NCBI RefSeq assembly: GCF_019468565.1
Contig: NZ_CP080521.1
Span: 2,728,001 to 2,792,000 of the forward strand
DNA from: Pseudonocardia sp. DSM 110487
GTDB lineage: Bacteria > Actinomycetota > Actinomycetes > Mycobacteriales > Pseudonocardiaceae
Reading direction: 5' to 3'
Length of the DNA stretch: 64,000 nt
This document shows, one piece after another, positions 32,639 through 40,924 of the stretch. The notes beneath the pieces were generated by a model. It was not told the DNA's origin, did no database searches, and worked only from the letters and a program-made list of their open reading frames with translations. Position 1 is the first letter of the stretch; each line of letters starts with the position of its first letter. Position numbers and translations under genes: made by a program.

Positions 32639-33157
32639 TCAGCCGGCGTGCCCTTGGTGATCGGATGTCTGCGCAGCGAACCAGTCGTGCAGGGCATCGA
32701 GGACGGCCGGGTCGTCGGTCCGGTACCGGAGTTCGCCGCCATCGGCGCGAGTACCGAATGTGACGTTCAGCCGGGCGAACCCGGCTCGCAGCGTCGCCAG
32801 GCCCGGCATCTCCGCTCCGTGGATCTGCGCGGGGTCGCCGAACTCGCCGCGCCCGAAGGCGGCCGCCTCGTCGCGCATGTGCTGCTGGATCAGGTCGATC
32901 TGCCGGCGATCAGTGGGATCGTCGGCGACCACGGTCTGCAGCCCGCCATCCGATGTTGGCTCGAAGGTGTGAGTGGTGGCGGCGAGGTCGAAGGGCATGA
33001 CCTCGGCACTGCGTTCCGCGATGAGCTGCTCACGGCTCGAGCCCGGACTCACAGCGACGACGACGGCCGCGGCGCCGACGATGACCGCTCCAGCAGCGAA
33101 CAGCACGAGTGCGACGCGACCTGGTCGCCGCCGCAGCAGTGGCAGAGCTGTACTCAC
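32639..33157 (-). CDS. Single-TM protein of unknown function
   Basis: 172 residues starting at a GTG with GGAGG 6 bases upstream; the start overlaps the marR stop (GTGA). One TM helix lies near the N-terminus (ALVLFAAGAVIVGAAAVVVA), followed by an outside domain (IAERSAEVMPFDLAATTHTF, ALHDWFAAQTSDHQGHAG). The mature part resembles small periplasmic-type proteins with no family I recognise. It is co-transcribed with marR, so probably under its control. Confidence 0.75.
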   Translation of the reverse strand: MSTALPLLRRRPGRVALVLFAAGAVIVGAAAVVVAVSPGSSREQLIAERSAEVMPFDLAATTHTFEPTSDGGLQTVVADDPTDRRQIDLIQQHMRDEAAAFGRGEFGDPAQIHGAEMPGLATLRAGFARLNVTFGTRADGGELRYRTDDPAVLDALHDWFAAQTSDHQGHAG

Positions 33158-33633
33158 GTCAATCCTCCATGCTCCCGGGCTGCGAGGGTCAGCAGCCGAA
33201 TCGCGTCGACGACCTCGTCCCGCCGGTCGGCGGGCACCGCCTCGAGCAGGGCGGCGAACCGCTTCGCCCTGGCGTCGGCGACATCTGCGGCGACCCGCCG
33301 CCCTGCGGACGTCGGAAGGAGTCGCACCGTGCGCCGGTCCGGCCCGTCCGCCCGCTCCACCCAACCCCGCGCGACCAGCCGATCGACCAGGCGGCTCACC
33401 GAGCTGCGGTCGAGGCGAAGCCTGTCGACGAGCTCGCGCTGGGTCAGGCCACCGTCGGACACGATCTCGGTGAGGGCGTGCGCATCCGACGGCGCCAGCG
33501 GCTGCCCGCACGGCGTCCGGTCGGTCGACAGCAGACCGAATGCCCGAATGAACCCGATCACCTCCTGCTGCAGCCGGGCGGTCGGCGGGACCTGGTGCTC
33601 GACATCCACTGATGCAAGGTACATCAGTTGCAT
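33154..33633 (-). CDS. MarR-family transcriptional regulator
   Basis: 159 residues. The winged helix is evident: LTQRELVDRLRLDRSSVSRL, VDRLVARGWVERADGPDRRT and VRLLPTSAGRR. The start may be ATG 33633 or ATG 33624. An inverted repeat spans the start region, suggesting autoregulation. It is divergent from the MFS exporter gene at 33810, a layout in which MarR proteins often control the exporter. Confidence 0.9.
   Translation of the reverse strand: MQLMYLASVDVEHQVPPTARLQQEVIGFIRAFGLLSTDRTPCGQPLAPSDAHALTEIVSDGGLTQRELVDRLRLDRSSVSRLVDRLVARGWVERADGPDRRTVRLLPTSAGRRVAADVADARAKRFAALLEAVPADRRDEVVDAIRLLTLAAREHGGLT
33608..33628. promoter_or_regulatory. Inverted repeat over the marR start, candidate operator
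   Basis: ACTGATG (33608-33614) and CATCAGT (33622-33628) are perfect 7-bp arms with a 7-bp spacer, giving half-site centres about 14 bp apart. The site covers the first codons of marR, a usual place for autoregulatory MarR binding. A match elsewhere near the exporter was not seen. Confidence 0.5.
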
Positions 33634-33746
33634 TGCACACCGCTAGGCTGACGCCCAACCCTCGCTCCATACGGGTAGGGGGCATTGCGAAGATCGGGTG
33701 ATTCATCGGCCTGCACCGGACATGACCCTGCTAGTCTTCGCGCCGG

Positions 33747-33763
33747 ATACCCCTACAGGGTAT
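33747..33763 (+). promoter_or_regulatory. CsoR-like palindrome upstream of the MFS gene
   Basis: ATACCC-CTACA-GGGTAT: perfect 6-bp arms with a 5-bp centre, 47 bases upstream of the MFS start. The ATACCC...GGGTAT pattern is that of operators bound by CsoR/RcnR-type metal- or persulfide-sensing repressors. No csoR gene occurs in the window, so the assignment rests on the motif alone. Confidence 0.45.
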
Positions 33764-33809
33764 AGGTAGAGGCACCGGCAGAGTTGCTACCGACGGAGAG
33801 AGGCTTTCG

Positions 33810-35402
33810 ATGTCGCTCGAGGACCGCGCGCCCGCCCCGCGGGCGGGCCGGCGGGAATGGCTGGGCCTGGCGGTCCTGGTGCTCCCGTCCACGCTGCTGT
33901 TCATGATGTTGACGATCCTGTTCCTGGCCATCCCGCACCTGGCCCGGGAGCTTCAGCCGAGCAGCGCCCAACTGCTGTGGATCCTCGACATCTACGGGTT
34001 CCTGATGGCCGGCTTCCTGGTCGCCATGGGCACCCTTGCGGACCGGATCGGGCGCCGCCGTCTGCTCATGGCCGGGGCGGCTGTGTTCGGCATCGTCTCG
34101 GTGGTCGCTGCCTACACGAACGACCCCGGAATGATGATCGTCTGGCGGGCGGTGCTCGGTGTCGCGGCCGCCACCCAGATGCCCGCGACCCTCGGCCTGA
34201 TCTTCGCGATCTTCCACGACGCGCGCCAGCGCGGTGTCGCCATCGGCGCGTGGGCGGGCGGCATCTCCGCCGGGGTCGCCCTCGGGCCGCTGCTCAGCGG
34301 GATCCTGCTGGAACTGTTCTCGTGGCGGGCAACCTTCCTCGTCGCCACTCCGGTGATGGCAGTGGTGCTCATCGGAGCACCACTGCTGCTGCCCGAGCAC
34401 CGCGACCCGAATCCCGGCCGGCTCGACCTGATCAGCGTCCTGCTCCTGCTGGCGACCGTGCTGCCGTTCATCTACGGCATCAAGTCGATCGCTCAGGATG
34501 GCTCGGTGCCGGTCGCGCTCGCGTCGATCGTGGCGGGTGTGCTGTTCGGGGTGCTGTTCACACTGCGGCAGCTGCGCTCGGCAAGCCCGTTGTTGGACGT
34601 GCGGTTGTTCGCCAACCGCACGATCCGCGGTGCGCTCACCGTTTTCGTCCTTGCGGCCACCGGGCTGGGCGGGGTGTATTTCCTGTTCACCCAGTACCTG
34701 CAGCTCGTCGTGGGACTGTCGCCGATGCAGACCGCACTGGCGATTCTGCCCGGTGCGCTCGTGCTGATCGCCGTCTCCACCTTCTCTCCCGTCTTGGCGC
34801 GCCGCGTGCGACCGGGAAACGTGATCGCGATCGGGCTGGGTGTGCAGGTCATCGGGTACCTGCTGCTCACGCTGGTCGACAGCACGTCCGGGCTCCCGCT
34901 GCTGATCGCCGGGTTCGTCGTCCTCTACCCCGCCGTCGCACCGTCGATGGCGCTCACCACCGATCTCGTCGTGGGCTCGGTCCCGCCGGAGAAGGCCGGC
35001 GCCGCGTCCGGCCTGAGCACCACCGCGAGCGACCTGGGGATCTCACTCGGTGTTGCGGTCATCGGCAGCATCGGCGCGGCTGTCTACCGCGGCGCGATGG
35101 CGCAGTCGATGCCCGCGGGGCTGCCGCCGGAGGTCAGCACGTCAGCCGGTGACACGATCGCCGGGGCTGTGGAGGTGGCTGGCCGCCTCCCGGCCGACGT
35201 CGCCGGCGAGGTCGTCGCCGCGGCGCGCACGGCGTTCACGAGCGGGTTGAACGTGGGCGCGGTCACCGCCGCGGGGATCGCCGCCGTCGCGGCGGTGCTG
35301 GCCGCGACGCAGCTGCGCCACGTGGCACCTACCGGATCCCCCGCACCCACCGGCGGGGCACCCGCGAACCGCAAGCCGACGCCGCACCGGCAGGAAGGGT
35401 GA
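33810..35402 (+). CDS. MFS drug-type exporter (DHA2, 14 TM)
   Basis: 530 residues with 14 hydrophobic helices. Motifs fit the DHA2/QacA-SmvA group: LWILDIYGFLMAGFLVAMGT, the motif A-type loop LADRIGRRRLLMAG, and WRAVLGVAAATQMPATLGLI. Proton-driven export of cationic or hydrophobic compounds is expected. It is divergent from marR and preceded by the palindrome at 33747. A GNAT fragment follows 3 bases after the stop. Confidence 0.92.
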   Translation: MSLEDRAPAPRAGRREWLGLAVLVLPSTLLFMMLTILFLAIPHLARELQPSSAQLLWILDIYGFLMAGFLVAMGTLADRIGRRRLLMAGAAVFGIVSVVAAYTNDPGMMIVWRAVLGVAAATQMPATLGLIFAIFHDARQRGVAIGAWAGGISAGVALGPLLSGILLELFSWRATFLVATPVMAVVLIGAPLLLPEHRDPNPGRLDLISVLLLLATVLPFIYGIKSIAQDGSVPVALASIVAGVLFGVLFTLRQLRSASPLLDVRLFANRTIRGALTVFVLAATGLGGVYFLFTQYLQLVVGLSPMQTALAILPGALVLIAVSTFSPVLARRVRPGNVIAIGLGVQVIGYLLLTLVDSTSGLPLLIAGFVVLYPAVAPSMALTTDLVVGSVPPEKAGAASGLSTTASDLGISLGVAVIGSIGAAVYRGAMAQSMPAGLPPEVSTSAGDTIAGAVEVAGRLPADVAGEVVAAARTAFTSGLNVGAVTAAGIAAVAAVLAATQLRHVAPTGSPAPTGGAPANRKPTPHRQEG

Positions 35403-35405
35403 CCG

Positions 35406-35606
35406 ATGGAGACCGCCGTGGCCTTGCGTCTGGGTGCCCGATGCGTCCACATCGTGTCGCACCCGCCGGCGGAGCCCTTCTACCGGTCGCTCGGCGCACT
35501 GCGGGTGGGCGAGGTGGTCCCGTTCGGGCGGATCGCCTGGCCCCGCCCGCTGCTGCGGCTCGACATCGCGCCGCCGGGTATGTCCGGCTTCATCATGACG
35601 AAGTAG
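35406..35606 (+). pseudogene. C-terminal remnant of a GNAT-like acetyltransferase
   Basis: 66 codons that match only the end of a GNAT fold (PAEPFYRSLGALRVGEVVPF, then WPRPLLRLDIA). The acetyl-CoA binding core is missing. The last codons (MSGFIMTK) are antisense to the end of the methyltransferase gene that runs the other way, and the two ORFs overlap by 127 bases. This suggests a deletion or rearrangement joined the tails of two unrelated genes. A functional product is unlikely. Confidence 0.55.
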
Positions 35607-36379
35607 GCGTAGCGTTCGTCCAGCTCGTCCTCCGGAACCAGTTCGACGTACCGGGGCTCGAACCCGCAACGCACGGCCAGCTCCCAGAAGTCGTGGATCG
35701 GGTAGGTGGTCGTGTTCCCGGGGCTGAACCGGTAGGACAGCCGGCGCGGGCGGGTACGCCAGGCCCCGGTGTCGTACTTGATCTGGACCAGCGCCAGTCC
35801 GCCGGGAGCGAGCAGCTCCTGCGCGATGTGCAGGATTCGTTCCCCGTAGGCGGGACTCGGGATCAGCTCGAAGACGTAGACGCACAGGAACACGTCGCAC
35901 GGCTCGGTGATGTCGCGGAGGGCTGCCTCCGGATCCCGCACGTCCACGAGCACCGGGCGGAACGGTGTGTCGCATCGAGCTGTGACCTGCCGGGCACATT
36001 CCTGGAGGCTCTCGGACGACACATCGACACCGATGAACTCCCGAGCGACCGGCGCGATCTGCACGGCGTTCGCGCCGCCGCCGCATCCCCACTCCACGAC
36101 CCGGCCGAAAGCCGGTTCCGCATCGAGCAGTCGGGCCGCCCGGCGCAGCATGCCGAGATGGCGCACGCCGATCCGCGTCCACAGGTCACCTTCGGCGAAC
36201 CTGGCGGTGCTCTTCCAGTGTGAGCCGCGGCCATGGTGCGACTCGGTCCAGTAGCGCTGCGAGGCGGACTCGATCGCCGCCTCGGGCTGCCGGACGCCCA
36301 TGCTCTGCAGGACTCGGAGGAGACCTCCGTGGGCGGTCCTCCACGCTGCCTGGATGGACGGTGTCAGCCCGCCGGTCAC
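35480..36379 (-). CDS. Class I SAM-dependent methyltransferase
   Basis: About 299 residues from a GTG at 36379 (AGGTGG 6 bases upstream); the frame is open much further, so the start is not certain. The SAM-binding motif I is VVEWGCGGGANAVQIAP, followed by the acidic loop in FIGVDVSSESLQECA, then VFLCVYVFELIPS and LLAPGGLALVQIKYD. The substrate is unknown. The last 35 or so residues (SSRSSGRGQAIRPNG onward) are antisense to the GNAT remnant and are probably not native, so the original C-terminus was most likely near VMMKPD. Confidence 0.78.
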   Translation of the reverse strand: MTGGLTPSIQAAWRTAHGGLLRVLQSMGVRQPEAAIESASQRYWTESHHGRGSHWKSTARFAEGDLWTRIGVRHLGMLRRAARLLDAEPAFGRVVEWGCGGGANAVQIAPVAREFIGVDVSSESLQECARQVTARCDTPFRPVLVDVRDPEAALRDITEPCDVFLCVYVFELIPSPAYGERILHIAQELLAPGGLALVQIKYDTGAWRTRPRRLSYRFSPGNTTTYPIHDFWELAVRCGFEPRYVELVPEDELDERYAYFVMMKPDIPGGAMSSRSSGRGQAIRPNGTTSPTRSAPSDR

Positions 36380-36591
36380 GCGGACCACCTGGCCAGGTAT
36401 CGGTCCCCGCACGTACCGGTGACATGGCAGAACGTTCTCTCGAGAGTCATCGTCGTCGTCCCTGTGAACAGAACGCACGCAGCGGGCACGACGTGGCAAG
36501 CACGAGGTGCACGGCGTGCGCGGAGCGGATGGAGGCTCCCCCGCGCACGTGGGCAGGGCGCGTTCAGCGACCGCGCGGCGAGGAGGAGGTG

Positions 36592-37185
36592 TCAGGCAAG
36601 CGCGAGGTTCGGCGGACCTCGTCGCGCCGCCTGGATGCTCCAGCCGCACCAGCGCAGCATCGATCCGTGGCGCCGGCCGGACCGGCGGGCCGGGGTGCGC
36701 ACGTGCGCCGGGGGCGGTGGCCCGGAGACGAGCAGCAGCCGCACGGGTCGGCGTAGCGCGGTGAGCAACAGTTGTGCGATGCGCCCGCTCGTTGCGACGG
36801 CGATGACGATGGCCGCGGACACCGCGAGCTGCATCGCGGTGCCCGGTCCGTCGGTGAGGAGCATGTGCAGCAGCCCGCCCGACGCATGGTGCGTCACGCC
36901 CGTGTCGAGCTTGGCCGTCGCGTGCAGCACGGGCTGCGCCACGACCGCGCCCGACACGACCGACACGAGCCCCTCGCGCCGCCCGCCGAGCTGCAGACGC
37001 AGGGCGGCCACCGCGAGGGCCACCAACGCGAGCGCGACGGTGTGCGTCGGGTGCTCGCCGGCGAGCACGTCGAACGTGATCGCGGCGACGAAAGTGACGA
37101 TTGCGCCGATCACGAGCGGCAGCCGACTGCCGATCTCGGCCCGACCGGGCCGGGCACGACGCGAGGCGTGGCGCGCTACGGCCAT
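36592..37185 (-). CDS. Hypothetical membrane protein
   Basis: 197 residues from ATG 37185, which has GGAGGCGAGG upstream. Hydrophobic segments at about 25-45, 52-70, 78-95 and 120-140 (LPLVIGAIVTFVAAITFDVL, TALALVALAVAAL-like, MQLAVSAAIVIAVATSG) give four TM helices. The C-terminal tail is basic and rich in Arg/Pro. No family is recognised. The 212 bases between this gene and the methyltransferase start show nothing recognisable. Confidence 0.6.
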   Translation of the reverse strand: MAVARHASRRARPGRAEIGSRLPLVIGAIVTFVAAITFDVLAGEHPTHTVALALVALAVAALRLQLGGRREGLVSVVSGAVVAQPVLHATAKLDTGVTHHASGGLLHMLLTDGPGTAMQLAVSAAIVIAVATSGRIAQLLLTALRRPVRLLLVSGPPPPAHVRTPARRSGRRHGSMLRWCGWSIQAARRGPPNLALA

Positions 37186-37294
37186 CCGCCTCGCCTCCTC
37201 CGAACGTGGACCCCGGATGGTTCCACCGTCGGAGCGAGCATGCACGCGCTGCGCTGTGACGAGGCTGAAGCAGCCGCACGGGGCGCGCGGATGT

Positions 37295-37714
37295 TCAGGC
37301 GCAGGCCTCGGCGATCGCGGCGGTGTCCCAGTAGAACGGCCAGACCTCGGCGATGCGCCCTTGGGCGACGCGCACCGTCTGCAGGATCGGGAACTCCAGC
37401 TTCCGGCCGGTCGCGCGGGCCGTGGCGCGCACCTCGGTGCGCACGACGACGACGTCGCCCGCGGGGTGGAACTCCTGGTCCAGCATCTCGAACGACTCCC
37501 AGGCCGCGCTCATCGCCACGAAGAACCGCTCCATCCCGGCGTGCCCGCGCCACGTCCCGCCGTAGGGCAGCGCATCGGCCTGGTGCAGCACCACGTCGGG
37601 GGCGAAGAACGGCGCCAGCGGCTCGAAGCTCGCGCGCCCCGGCCCGCCGGCGTCCAGGTAGACCTGCTCGGCCGCGTACATGCCCTTCAGCACCGTCAGT
37701 GCGTCGTCGGTCAT
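37295..37714 (-). CDS. SnoaL-like / NTF2-fold protein
   Basis: 139 residues. LKGMYAAEQVYLDAGGPGRA, ALPYGGTWRGHAGMERFFVA and the C-terminal IAEVWPFYWDTAAIAEAC match the SnoaL/nuclear-transport-factor-2 family (cone-shaped alpha+beta barrel). Members act as small-molecule isomerases, cyclases or hydrolases. It ends the minus-strand run that begins with the sugar importer; the 43-base gap after the last permease makes co-transcription possible only if readthrough reaches this direction (it lies downstream of the permease genes). Confidence 0.82.
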   Translation of the reverse strand: MTDDALTVLKGMYAAEQVYLDAGGPGRASFEPLAPFFAPDVVLHQADALPYGGTWRGHAGMERFFVAMSAAWESFEMLDQEFHPAGDVVVVRTEVRATARATGRKLEFPILQTVRVAQGRIAEVWPFYWDTAAIAEACA

Positions 37715-37757
37715 GCGGCCGAGTCTCGCCGTCGGAGCCCGCGGCGGCTGGCGGAGT

Positions 37758-38591
37758 TCAGCCCTTGATGCCGGTCTCCGCCACGCCCTGCACGAGGTAG
37801 CGCTGCAGGAACACGAACACCAGCACCAGCGGCACGATCGAGATCAGCGCGGCCATGAACACCTGGTGCAGGTTGATCGTCTGCGCCGTCATCAACGTCG
37901 AGAGCGACACCTGCACCGTCCACATCGACCGGTCCTGCCCGACGACGAGCGGCCACAGGAACTGGTTCCACGAGGCGATCACCGTGATGACCGAGATGGC
38001 CGCGAAGAACCCGAGCGAGTTCGGCACGACGATCCGCCAGAACACGCCGAGGTAGCCAAGGCCGTCGATGCGGCCTGCCTCTTCCAGCTCGCGCGGGAAG
38101 TTGAGGAAGTACTGGCGGAAGAGGAACGCGGTGAACCCGCTGAACAGCACCGGGACGATGATCCCCTGGTAGGAGTTCACCCACCCCAGCCGGGACACGA
38201 TGATGAAGCTCGGCACGAACGTCACCGCGGGCGGCACCATCAGCGTCAGCAGCACTGCGTAGAAGATCGGCGTCGCGTACCGGAACGGGATGCGGGCCAG
38301 CGCGTACCCCGCCATGGACGAGAGCAGCACCGTGCCGGCCGTCTGCGCGACCGCGATGACCGCCGAGTTGAACAGGCTCCGCGCGAAGTTGGCCGACGAA
38401 TCCTCGAAGACCTCTTCGACGTTGCCCCACCGCAGCGAGCCCGGGAAGAGCGTCCAGTCGACGCCGGTGATCTCCCGGTCGGTCGCCAGCGCGTTGCGCA
38501 GCATCAGGTAGAACGGCAGCAGGAACAGCACGGTCGCGACGACCAGCGCGCCGTACCGCGCCACGGTCACGGAAACCCGGGACTGCCTCAT
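37758..38591 (-). CDS. ABC sugar importer permease (MalG/UgpE-like)
   Basis: 277 residues with six TM helices and the EAA loop (EEAGRIDGLGYLGVFWRIVVP), which contacts the ATPase. CUT1-type inner membrane subunit. The start overlaps the stop of the first permease (ATGA). No ATP-binding subunit is encoded here; CUT1 systems in actinomycetes often share a distant MsiK-type ATPase. Confidence 0.93.
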   Translation of the reverse strand: MRQSRVSVTVARYGALVVATVLFLLPFYLMLRNALATDREITGVDWTLFPGSLRWGNVEEVFEDSSANFARSLFNSAVIAVAQTAGTVLLSSMAGYALARIPFRYATPIFYAVLLTLMVPPAVTFVPSFIIVSRLGWVNSYQGIIVPVLFSGFTAFLFRQYFLNFPRELEEAGRIDGLGYLGVFWRIVVPNSLGFFAAISVITVIASWNQFLWPLVVGQDRSMWTVQVSLSTLMTAQTINLHQVFMAALISIVPLVLVFVFLQRYLVQGVAETGIKG

Positions 38592-39532
38592 GTCTCGGCC
38601 TTCCCGAATCCGTAGATGCGGCTCTGCGCCAGCGTCACCAGCACGATCAGGGCGGCGAGGATCATCGCGCCCGCGCTGCCGTGGCCGTAGTCCTGGTTGC
38701 CCTGCGCGGTGTAGTAGAGGTAGACGAGCGGCGGCCGGGCGAGCGAGCTGTTGCCAAGCAGGTTGTAGAACTCGTCGAACGCCTGGTAGGCCGCGACCAG
38801 GTTGAGCAGGAGCACCGCCACCGACGTCGTCCGCAGCTGCGGCAGGGTGATGTGGCGGAACGTCTGCCAGCCGGCCTTGGCCCCGTCGACGTAGGCGGCC
38901 TCGTAGAGCTCGGGGGAGATCCGCTGCAGCCCGGCGAGGAACAGGATGATGTAGAAGCCGAGCTGCAGCCACAGCCGCACCGTGGCGATCACGAGCCAGT
39001 ACCACGGCGGGCTCACCGACGACAGCCACGCGATGTTCTCCACCCCGAACACCGAGAGCACCTGGTTGGCCAGCCCGAACCGCACACCGTTGAAGATCGA
39101 CAGCTTCCAGATCAGCGATGCCACCACGTAGGAGCACGCGGTGGGCAGGAAGAAGGCCGACCGGAAGAACGCCCGCGCCACCGTGATCTGGTTGAGCAGC
39201 ACCGCGAGCAGCAGCGACAGCACGAACGTCAGCGGCACGATGATCGCGGCGAAGATCGTGAAGGTCCAGAGGCTGTCGAGGAACGGGCCGGGGCCGAGCA
39301 GGTCGAGGTAGTTCTGGATTCCGATGAACTCGCGCGGCTGCACCGTGTTCTGCGCCCGGTTGAAGCTGAGAACGAAGCTCCAGGCGATCGGCAGGTACAC
39401 GAACACGACCAGGCCCGCGAGGAACGGCCCCATGAAGAGCCAGAACGCGGGCGTCGCCCCCATGCTCCCGCGGCGTCGCAGCCGGGCGCCGGCCGCGTGA
39501 CGGGGCGCAGGCGGTGCCTCGACGGAACTCAC
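38588..39532 (-). CDS. ABC sugar importer permease (MalF/UgpA-like)
   Basis: 314 residues from a GTG at 39532 that overlaps the binding-protein stop (GTGA). Six to seven TM helices begin with FWLFMGPFLAGLVVFVYLPI, and the EAA loop is YEAAYVDGAKAGWQTFRHIT. It pairs with the MalG-like permease to form the channel of a CUT1 carbohydrate importer. Confidence 0.93.
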   Translation of the reverse strand: MSSVEAPPAPRHAAGARLRRRGSMGATPAFWLFMGPFLAGLVVFVYLPIAWSFVLSFNRAQNTVQPREFIGIQNYLDLLGPGPFLDSLWTFTIFAAIIVPLTFVLSLLLAVLLNQITVARAFFRSAFFLPTACSYVVASLIWKLSIFNGVRFGLANQVLSVFGVENIAWLSSVSPPWYWLVIATVRLWLQLGFYIILFLAGLQRISPELYEAAYVDGAKAGWQTFRHITLPQLRTTSVAVLLLNLVAAYQAFDEFYNLLGNSSLARPPLVYLYYTAQGNQDYGHGSAGAMILAALIVLVTLAQSRIYGFGKAET

Positions 39533-40836
39533 GCCGAGAGGCGGGCCAGTTCCGCCTCGACCGCCTGCTGCGCCTTCGCGAGCTCGGCGTCGATGTCGCC
39601 GCCGCCGCGCACGATGGCGGTGGCGGCATCGGCGAACGCGGACTTCATCTTCGGGGTCCACATCGGGTTCGGCGCCACCGCCGACTCGTTGAAGATGCGC
39701 AGGGCCTCAGCCGCGACCCCTTCCTGCAGCTTCTGGGCGCGCGCAGCGAGGCTCTTGCGCGGCGGGATGTGGAAGCCGTACGAGAGGTTGAAATCCTCCT
39801 GCGCCTCGGCGTTGTCGATCCACAACCACTTGACGAAGTCCTTGGCCAGGTCGACGTCCCGCGCCTTGGCGCTGACGAAGGAGGTCCAGCCGCCGAGGAA
39901 GGTGACCGGCTTGCCGACGGTCGCGCTCAGCGCGGGCCACGGCACGATGCCGAAGTCGTCTCCAAAGGCCTCTTCGATCTTCGGCATCGCCCAGAGCCCG
40001 CACCACTGCATGGCGGCGAGCTCCTGGGTGAATGCCGACGGGTCCCAGAAGTCGGTGGGCGCCCCGAGCAGGATCGAACCGCTCTCGGCGAGCTCGCGCA
40101 GCTTGCGGAAGGAGTCCTTCGCCTCCGGCGTGGTGAAGCCGATCTGGCCGTCTGCGGTGATGTTCGCCGTGCCTGCCGACCACAGCACGAGGTCGAGCAG
40201 CGCACCGCCGCCGAACGCAGGGGTAACCCCGGCGTCGTTGCCGATGAACAGGCCCTTGACGCCGTCCCGGTTCAGCGCGCGGGAGGCGTCGATCAGCTCG
40301 TCCATCGTGGTGGGTGGCTGCACGCCCGCCGCGGCGAGGAGGCTCTTGCGGTAGTAGAGGAAGCCGGTGTCGTCGACGATCTTCACGCCGTAGATCGAGC
40401 CGTCGAGCGACGTGGCCGTGATGTCGGTGTCGGTGTAGTCGCCCCGCACCGGGCCGACGATGTCGTCGAGGGGGACGATCTGCCCGCTGCGGACCATGTC
40501 GACGTTGAGCTGGTACTCGAAGACGTCCGGGCCGCTGTCGGACAGCAGCCCCGACGACAGCTTCGACTCGTAGTCGCCCGGCGTCCACTGCACCTCGACG
40601 GCGGCCCGTTCGTAGCCCTGGGCGTAGCGCTGCACCGCCTGTTCGGTGCCCGACTCGCCGTAGAGGTGGTACCACTGCTTGAGCGTCGGCTTCCCGCCCC
40701 CGGACCCGCCGCCGCTGTCCAGGCCGCCGGTGTCGCCTCCGCACGCCGCGAGCGCGCCGCCGACGCCGAGCGCACCCACGAGGGACAGGAACGTGCGGCG
40801 GGTGGACACCGGCAGGTGGGACATGTCCGCAGGCAT
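39529..40836 (-). CDS. Sugar-binding lipoprotein of ABC importer
   Basis: 435 residues. The N-terminus has a twin-arginine pair and lipobox (STRRTFLSLVGALGVGGALA, then AC), so it is probably Tat-exported and lipid-anchored. The mature protein matches family 1 extracellular solute-binding proteins (LKQWYHLYGESGTEQAVQRY, LVDASRALN-like, AAMQWCGLWAMPKIEEAFGD). It is expressed after the alpha-mannosidase (88-base gap) and before both permeases, so the ligand may be a mannose-containing oligosaccharide. Confidence 0.92.
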   Translation of the reverse strand: MPADMSHLPVSTRRTFLSLVGALGVGGALAACGGDTGGLDSGGGSGGGKPTLKQWYHLYGESGTEQAVQRYAQGYERAAVEVQWTPGDYESKLSSGLLSDSGPDVFEYQLNVDMVRSGQIVPLDDIVGPVRGDYTDTDITATSLDGSIYGVKIVDDTGFLYYRKSLLAAAGVQPPTTMDELIDASRALNRDGVKGLFIGNDAGVTPAFGGGALLDLVLWSAGTANITADGQIGFTTPEAKDSFRKLRELAESGSILLGAPTDFWDPSAFTQELAAMQWCGLWAMPKIEEAFGDDFGIVPWPALSATVGKPVTFLGGWTSFVSAKARDVDLAKDFVKWLWIDNAEAQEDFNLSYGFHIPPRKSLAARAQKLQEGVAAEALRIFNESAVAPNPMWTPKMKSAFADAATAIVRGGGDIDAELAKAQQAVEAELARLSA

Positions 40837-40924
40837 GCGTGGACCTCTCGTCGTCGCTGACGGGGGGCGGAAAGCCTTTACTGGTGATCGACGCTATGAC
40901 CGCCGTCACACGGGTGTCAATGGG

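Noticed and set aside
35480..37279. 599-codon ORF as one large methyltransferase protein
   Set aside because: The N-terminal half is Arg/Ala-rich and overlaps the membrane-protein gene; only the part after about 36379 matches a methyltransferase.
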